A DNA stretch of 64,000 nucleotides from positions 14,863,178 to 14,927,177 of the forward strand of contig ML677374.1 in assembly GCA_007922305.1 (NCBI GenBank). The letters are read 5' to 3'. This document shows, one piece after another, positions 57,646 to 64,000 of the stretch (within the stretch, counting starts at the first letter, position 1; every line of letters begins with the position of its first letter). The notes below the pieces were generated by a model that made no database searches, was not told the DNA's origin, and saw only the letters and a program-made list of their open reading frames with translations. This DNA comes from Dermatemys mawii. Lineage: Eukaryota > Chordata > Testudines > Dermatemydidae. A program made the position numbers and the translations under genes.

Positions 57646-60600
57646 TTATAGGAGGACTGTCCAAGAGTCACAGACCTTTAGAAAAGAAAAGTACTCAATC
57701 ACTTACAGGTACAACAGCAATTTTAACACTAGAACAAGGTCAAGCCCCAAGGGCCCTACTGCTAAGGGGCACCTACTTCTAAGCCTTGGTTTGGTCCATG
57801 CAAAGGGAGAAACTCAAAAGGGGACCATACTAGGTCTAAAGGTTTTGTTGATTTCAGCCCAACATTGGGGACTGGTATAAACAAGCTTTCAGTACATCAA
57901 AATGATTTCATAGCTTGTTACTGAAAAGGAAATAGTGGTCGTGTGGATTTCCGCATTCCCTGCAGGGTTTGCAATCCAGGGTTTGCAGCACTGTGCTAGT
58001 GAAGGAGAACCAGAAAGTAACACACAGATGAGTCAGTTTCATTCACTACATTGTCTAAGCTGAGAAAACTAGAAAAGTGCACAAAAGATGAAGACCACGT
58101 TTAATTTAAAGACATCTGATTTTAGTAAACTAGCCTGTTTATCAGGATATAGATAATTATCTTAACTACTTACATTTGCGTTATAGGGCATGGGAACACA
58201 TACTGCATATCATACATGTAAAGGACAAGTAGCCAAATCAGAAAATGGAGTGAAACCTGTCATGTTCCTCCCAGAAATGCCATGTTTTTGAAAACCTAGA
58301 ATCTTCCCAAAAGGGGGGCGTTTGGGGCAGGGTATCAAAGGGGGAGCAGCACAACCTTTAAGTTGAACAGGTTGATTTGTTTTTGCCTACTCATGGAGAA
58401 GCACACATGAATTGGGATGCTTTCCCGAGACTCTCTTGGCAATTTAGACTCACCGGACAGCTCATGAGAAGACTGGCTTCTCCCTCCATTCCACTGGTGA
58501 TGGAGAACTCAGGATTGTGAAGACACTGATGACCATGCTCTGTTACACTGTCTTCTAGAAGTGACCGGAGCTTCTGTTCTGTCATATCCTGAGACAAATA
58601 GATTAAGAAACTCATCTCATCCTTTTAAGAGGATTTTCTTAGAATTGCTTTGCAGCAAGTTTACCTAATGCTCAGAATTAGCATTTCTGACTGCACAGCT
58701 CCATCTGCTGTATGATTTACTTCAGATGAAAGCTTACCCTAGACAGGGTTTCTTTGGCTTGTTTTGTTCTGTATGCTGCTTAGTAGGAGAGAGAACGTAC
58801 AGGCCCATATCTTGTCCCAAGTCCCTGCCGCTTGGTTCTCCAGTCATTCCATTCAGTGGACTTCTGGGATGGGCTCTGCACAGCCACCTTCCCATCAAGT
58901 TTGTACTCCCTGTTTCGCACGCATACAAGAACATGAATGCACCACGCCAGCAGCATTCAAAACCTGAGAGGCAACTTTGCCCACAACTCTCAAGCGCTAC
59001 AACACTTAAAATGATAGTTTACCTGTGTGCTGATGTATAATCCACACTGGCATAAAACCAAATGACTCATCACAGTCAGGTTATTCCTAGAAATAGAACA
59101 GTGTGATAGCCTTGACAGAAAACTAGAAGAGAAAACACTGAATTCCAGCAGGACTGAAGTTAGATTTTAGAAGCATCTCTCACACAGGATTTGTGCCTTC
59201 TGAGTAACTGTAACAATCAAACCCTTACTAGAGAAAGAGGTCTGCTTTTTTTCCCCCCCATGCAAGTGGTCAAACTGCATCTGTAGCCAGAGAGAATAAC
59301 TATCAACTCACTGAAGAATCCTTGTACCACTTATGGTTATTTTGATCATCAGTGTATTTATCATATGCTTCATGCAACGAATGGTGTGGAATAGAGGCAT
59401 GAAGCTGAGATGTTCAAGTCATGTTACATACAAAATATGAGGCCTGGTCTTAACTTCTGATGGAATAGTGCTGTTAAAAGCCTACTGACTTCCACAGCTG
59501 GCTGTAGTCCAGTGATAAGTGAAGAGAACCATATCTCTCTTATTACAGCAAGAATGAATGAAGCCAGACTTCATCAGCCAATCACTAGTTATTAGAAAGC
59601 ATGCATAGAATGATGTTTAAGCTTTGACAACACCATCACATACTTGGGTGAATTCAGGTCTACTGGCTGATGAGATGTTAACATATAGCATTCAATGACA
59701 GGAACACAGCTCACCTTTTACACAATGGACAGATAATCCTGTTGCCTGCATCCAAGCTGTCAAGCATTGCATTGAGGCACTCCTGGTCAAACTGCAGACT
59801 CCGTTCATATTCTTCTATTGTCAACTGTTCTGTTGAAGAACAAAACACACTTGTCATTGGCTACTGACCAAAAACAAATGTCAAGATGAAACTGCTATGG
59901 CTATGCAGAGAGAAATCTTGGTTAGACTCTATTTCTAACTTGTCTCTCTTTGGATCAGCTGCAAAAGCATTCAGGGATTCTGACTTAAATCTTTACTCAT
60001 GACGCCCACCGAAAACCTTTAGATGATCCGAATCTAACTCTGCCTACTACGCCTTCCATCCAAAGATCTCAAAGTACTTTTTACAAGCATTAATCAACTG
60101 CACCTCACATCCTTCTGTTTTATAGATAGGGAAACAGAGATTGTGATTTGGCCAAAGAGTATCAGAGCCTGAACCTCCTTGATCCCAATTCTGTGCTCAG
60201 ACTACTCTCTTATTTCCGAGGATACAAAAGAAGATTTGTTGTGTGCCATTACGACTGTCATTTGGTCGTTGACTGCTCAGGGAAAAGTCAAATTACGGTG
60301 AGAGGCAAAAAAAGCCTAATATTTTATATATTATCAGGTTTCAGAACGCTTGTTCTGTATCAAAGATAAGAATAGAAAATATGAAGGTTAATGGAAATAC
60401 TGGGATATTTTTGAACATTTTTACTTACCCAGCAATGGATCTTCCAATCCTTCAGAAGGGAACTAAAGCTCTCACTAACAGTCCAAGCTCATGTTCTTTG
60501 TTGGACTCACACATCTCATGATTTAACGCCTAACTCTTGGAGTTGTAACAAAGCAATGCTGCCAGTCACATCCAACTACCTACCAGGATCCTAAAGCATC

Positions 60601-63600
60601 TGACATCATGGATTCTTTTTTTTTAAAAGGGTCCTTTGGAAATCACATGATTTCCAGCCAAGAAGAAAGTCCAGTCTCAAATAAATGGATGACTAGGATT
60701 TTGGGAAGCTTAAAAATTATTCACATAAGGTATTTGCATGTGTCGGTATCAAGAATATATTTTTTGAAAAGCTACCTTGTGAGATCAACTCTTGTTGGAT
60801 TTCCTCCAGTACTGCTAATTCATCAGGATTTTCCAACACCTGAAACATACATCAATCGGTATTCCTCTCTTGAAGGCAAGAGGGGGAGCATTGTTTCATA
60901 ACATCAGCAGGACAGTACTGCATTAAAACAATCCAATGTAATCAAACAAGTGACTGTGTTGCCTTTGTAGCTATACAGTGGGAGTTTCCTGAACTTTCAT
61001 GGTGTGTTTGCAGTTGGCAAGCAGAGGTTTCCAGACTCTTTTAAAGCTAGATACAAGTTTAAAGGAAATACAGCCCCAGTCCCCTTTAACGTCAAACCTT
61101 AACATTTATAGATGTGGCATTCTAAGAAACTGGACAAACACTAATTTTTAAAAAACAGGCACAAAACAACACACCCAGAATCACAATATTCACATGCAAC
61201 TGGTGCTGAAGGGAACTTCCCATCACATAGCTATAAGGGGCAGTAGCTCTTGATGTTGGATCCTCCATTCATATGGCTGAAGCAGCTCAAAACCTTTTTC
61301 GAGCTGTGCAAATCCTGACCAGACAGAGGCACGAGATCCTTAAAGAAGGGCATTACAGCTAAATCCCCACTACCCAGAAAAGGTGAGAAGGGTACTAGAT
61401 CTAAACAACAACAGAAGTACATTATTTTGAGATGAGAAGATGGAGGGCTGTGCATACCTGCGACCCTGAGATAGCACCTGCTTAGCAGAGAGAAGCCCGG
61501 GAAGTTTAAAGATGAGCAAACAGGCTTTTGAAAGTGTAAGGGCCTGCATGCAACAGGAAGGATGCAGGCCCATTAGTGGGACTGAAGTGTTATAAAGGTT
61601 TAGCCTCTTAATAAATGTTTCTCTGGCTGAGGACGGGGATGCAGCTTGTAACGTCATTCTTCGGGGAAGCCGTGTATTGGGCAGCGCCGAGACAATGTGA
61701 AAGAATCCAGCTCACTGACCTGTGACTGCGCCTCCTTTCTCCTGAGGGAGGGCAGGTTCACATTCACGGACTGCAAGGCCTGCCACTCCTCCTCCATCAC
61801 CTCCTGCACGAGAAGTGCGCCTGGCACGTGGCAATGCACAGTCTCCCCAGCCTGGCGGTATCTATCCAGCAGCTTGGCACGACTGTTTTTAAGTCTCTCC
61901 ACACAGCGCTGTGAGAGAAGAGAAAATAGATGATGCATCATGCTTCTTTTGGCTGGACAACGGGGCAACCAGACACAGATTTTATAGCTCAGGGATGTAA
62001 CTGAAGAAAACTGAGAAATTACAGGACTGGAATAGCAACGTGGTTTTTGGGAAGTCCCATCTGCCGGCTGGAGCAGGTCGACAGAACCAGAGACACAGTC
62101 AGGCTCCCAGACCATTAGCAGACAGGCCAACAGGAGGCCGAGAGCTCAGGTTCCATCCAGTTTGGCTGGGCAGATGGGATCTCGCTTCTCCAGTCAGACT
62201 TGACTCAACGGAAACTGCTGTATTTTCTTCCCAGCCTCTAGCACACAGGGACCAAATTTGTACGGTGCTGCTATGACAACCCCTGTGTGTGTTGCCAGCT
62301 CTCATCGCAGATACATACTTGGCTGGCAATTCTTTGGCTTCTCCTGGTTAGAAGTGACTTGTCCTGCCATCAGCCAGCTGTATATACTCCCCCCACTCCC
62401 TTCTCGCTCTCTTTTAAGAATAATCTGGAGTTGGTAGTAAGGTGGAAGTTAAGTTGGTGGTAGGAGAACTGACCTGAAATCAGAGCCTGACAATATTTGT
62501 TTCTCAAGGTTGTCCTACTGGCAGTAGAAAGCTAGGAAACTTGTTTTGGAGCCCTACAGGGCTTCTGTAGAACAGGGCAGCTGGCTCACCTACTGCCCAT
62601 CAGAACAGTTTCCCTCTCCCCAACTGCCACTAAAGCACACAAAAGGTCAACATTCAACTCTTCCTTCTAGGTTGTTTTCAGGGTGCCACTGAAAACAAAG
62701 CAGTGGCCAGCTCATATCTGTTTGACAATGGCTCTGTTGGGTTCCAGGGAGGTGGGCTGGCACAAGCCCACTCACGGCTAAAGGACACCCCCCCCAGCCT
62801 ATGCAGCGGAGCCAATGAGCCCAGCACTCAAATGATAGGGGTGGGGGGGAAGAGCAACAGAAAAAAATTGCAAGGACTGGTGTGAAGGTCAAAACAAGGG
62901 AACCAGACGGGGACACTGAGCAGAGAACCCCGGACAGTGCTCACTTGCTCTTCGAAGGTGTCAAGGGAGCCAGTGGACACCACCCAGAGGCACTCTGCCT
63001 GGACGCATGAACGGCAGGAGAATCGACAATAGGCTCCCCAGTCACAGAGAACCCCCCTTCAGCCAGCATCCTCTCCTGGTGGTGCAGACGATCACTTTGG
63101 CCATTGCTCGGAGGGGGTTGACAGGGAGGTCTCGTGACTTTGTGGGGGTATGGATGAGACGGTCGGGGGAGAGGTGCAGGAACAGCCGGAAAAGGGGCCG
63201 CAACCTGGCACACTCAAGGTAAATGGGTGCCAGGGTCTCCCTCACATCACAAAAGGGTAGACATTGAGAATGGGGGTGAAGCGTGCCAAGTACACGCCCA
63301 AGATCACTGGGTTACGGAGACAGCACGGCCCAGCGCATAAACACTGGCCTGCTAAGTCAGAAAACCTGGGTTCTAGTCCTACACCGTAAGCCCTGCGTGC
63401 CTCAGTTTCCCCGTGTGGAAGATGGTGCGGAGTACCCTGCCCACACTACTAAAGTAACTAACAGGTCTCCCCAGCTGGACCAGGGCTGCTCAGCTCCCAG
63501 CCTGTGGGCGTGGGAATCCTGCCCCCTGGATCTCCCACCCACCCCTCTCTCTCCGGCCCCCGCCCTTCAGCTGCAGGCGGCCCGGGGCAGGGGCTGGCGG

Positions 63601-63766
63601 GCTGGGGCAATCGTTACAGTGTATCCAGTGGCCGAACGCCGGGCTCCCCCGCGTTCTACCCGGGGGGGCGGGGGCGCCCTTCCCTCACCCGGCGGTAGGT
63701 CTCCTTCCAGGGCGGGGCCGCAGCCCCCTTGTAGAGAGAGCGACGCCGCTGTCCTAGCGCCTCCAT
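57646..63766 (-). CDS. RPAIN: RPAIN, RPA-interacting protein (nuclear import of replication protein A)
   Basis: Minus-strand coding exons in order: 63766-63689, 61908-61720, 60839-60776, 59829-59715, 59086-59023, 58588-58454, 57675-57646. They join in frame to 224 residues (human 219). RPAIN carries RPA into the nucleus through importin beta. The N-terminal basic segment ([30 protein letters not shown]) precedes the conserved [10 protein letters not shown] and [11 protein letters not shown] helices. The C-terminal zinc-binding part has Cys at 144/147 (CPLC), 161/163 (CQC), Cys192, His194 and 214/217 (CPVC). The tiny last exon encodes VCDSWTVLL, completes the final CxxC and is easy to miss; reading through the exon 6 donor would instead end at 58391 and lose it. 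The last acceptor is AAG. Shares a 165-bp promoter with NUP88. Confidence 0.95.
60020..60225 (-). repeat. MIR/CORE-SINE
   Basis: Antisense words: atctcaaagtactttttaca, ttttatagatagggaaacag, agattgtgatttggccaaag, agtatcagagcctgaacctc. Lies in RPAIN intron 3. Confidence 0.75.
63320..63445 (+). repeat. MIR-like fragment
   Basis: acctgggttctagtcctaca, gtgcctcagtttccccgtgt and ggaagatggtgcgga are sense MIR words. Lies in RPAIN intron 1 just outside the CpG island. Confidence 0.7.
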
Positions 63767-63931
63767 GCCGCCCGCACAGCCCTGCCCGCTGGGACGTGCA
63801 GTCCCGGTGCACGCTGGGACTTGTAGTCCCGCGGCGCGGTGCGCGCCGGGAGCGGTAGTCCTGAGGCGCCCGCCGGCCCCCTGCGCGCTGATTGGCTAGC
63901 GGAGGCCGGCGCTGTTCCGGGGTGGCGGGCT
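63767..63931. promoter_or_regulatory. Bidirectional RPAIN/NUP88 promoter with three ZNF143-like sites
   Basis: Only 165 bases separate the two start codons. Three same-orientation copies of a gctgggacttgtagtcc-type motif lie at 63788-63804, 63813-63829 and 63845-63861. The middle one, reversed, reads ggactacaagtcccagcgtg and is a close match to the ZNF143/SBS consensus ACTACAATTCCCAGCATGC; the others are weaker. One inverted CCAAT box (ATTGG, 63891-63895) follows. The CpG island runs from about 63540 to the window end. No TATA box. Confidence 0.75.
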
Positions 63932-64000
63932 ATGGCGGCCGAGGGGGAGCCGGCGGACGAGTGGCGCGCGGCGCTGCCGCACCATGCCGTGCTGCGCCGG
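63932..64000 (+). CDS. NUP88: NUP88 nucleoporin, 5' end only (truncated by window edge)
   Basis: Only the first 23 codons are present (starts MAAEGEPADEW, ends AVLRR). The MAAxEG start, the acidic Glu/Asp-Trp segment and the LPHHAVLRR stretch resemble the N terminus of vertebrate NUP88 (human has LPNHVVFLRLR at this point). NUP88 is a nuclear-pore component of the cytoplasmic face that partners NUP214. The call rests mainly on synteny: NUP88 is head-to-head with RPAIN in mammals. Confidence 0.85.
   Translation, partial: MAAEGEPADEWRAALPHHAVLRR

Noticed and set aside
1..64000. CRISPR arrays, bacterial operons, prophage or a novel defence system
   Set aside because: All recognised genes are spliced vertebrate genes. 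The repeats found are dispersed eukaryotic elements or microsatellites, not regularly spaced direct repeats with unique spacers.

Overview
The window is vertebrate nuclear DNA, most probably from a cryptodire turtle. The genes are intron-rich and orthologous to human genes. CpG-island promoters alternate with AT-rich flanks. The repeats are of turtle type: CR1 LINE 3' ends, MIR/CORE-SINEs, small hAT and TA-flanked MITEs, and turtle-type tRNA-derived SINEs opening with a cagaggggtagccgtgtta-like head. The species call is an inference from repeats and protein similarity. No prokaryotic, plasmid, CRISPR or phage feature is present.

Layout: 1-13084 is a gene-free, AT-rich flank with scattered MITE and MIR remnants and microsatellites. 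MIS12 (minus, 13085-13720, intronless CDS) and DERL2 (plus, 15225-22582, 7 coding exons) are divergent from one CpG island with four CCAAT boxes. After 5 kb without a recognised gene comes DHX33 (plus, 28378-44604, 12 coding exons). Another 5 kb spacer leads to C1QBP (plus, 49887-55635, 6 exons). C1QBP converges on RPAIN (minus, 57646-63766, 7 exons). RPAIN shares a 165-bp head-to-head promoter with NUP88 (plus), of which only the first 23 codons fall inside the window. From memory, this is the order and relative orientation of the human 17p13.2 block MIS12-DERL2-DHX33-C1QBP-RPAIN-NUP88. All splice junctions given were read by hand; every coding model stays in frame and its length is close to the human protein.

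The genes are housekeeping and do not form one pathway: kinetochore (MIS12), ER-associated degradation (DERL2), rRNA synthesis and RNA sensing helicase (DHX33), mitochondrial matrix p32 (C1QBP), RPA nuclear import (RPAIN) and nuclear pore (NUP88). I found no evidence for a new multigene system. The most noteworthy structures are: (i) three intronic SINEs that each carry a near-complete inverted copy of their own body, with the whole foldback unit bounded by one 12-13-bp target-site duplication; (ii) two consecutive U12-type introns in DERL2; (iii) clustered promoter motifs: ZNF143-like sites in DHX33 and RPAIN/NUP88, tandem ETS sites in C1QBP, CCAAT boxes in MIS12/DERL2; (iv) a hAT MITE nested in a CR1 copy with an 8-bp duplication.
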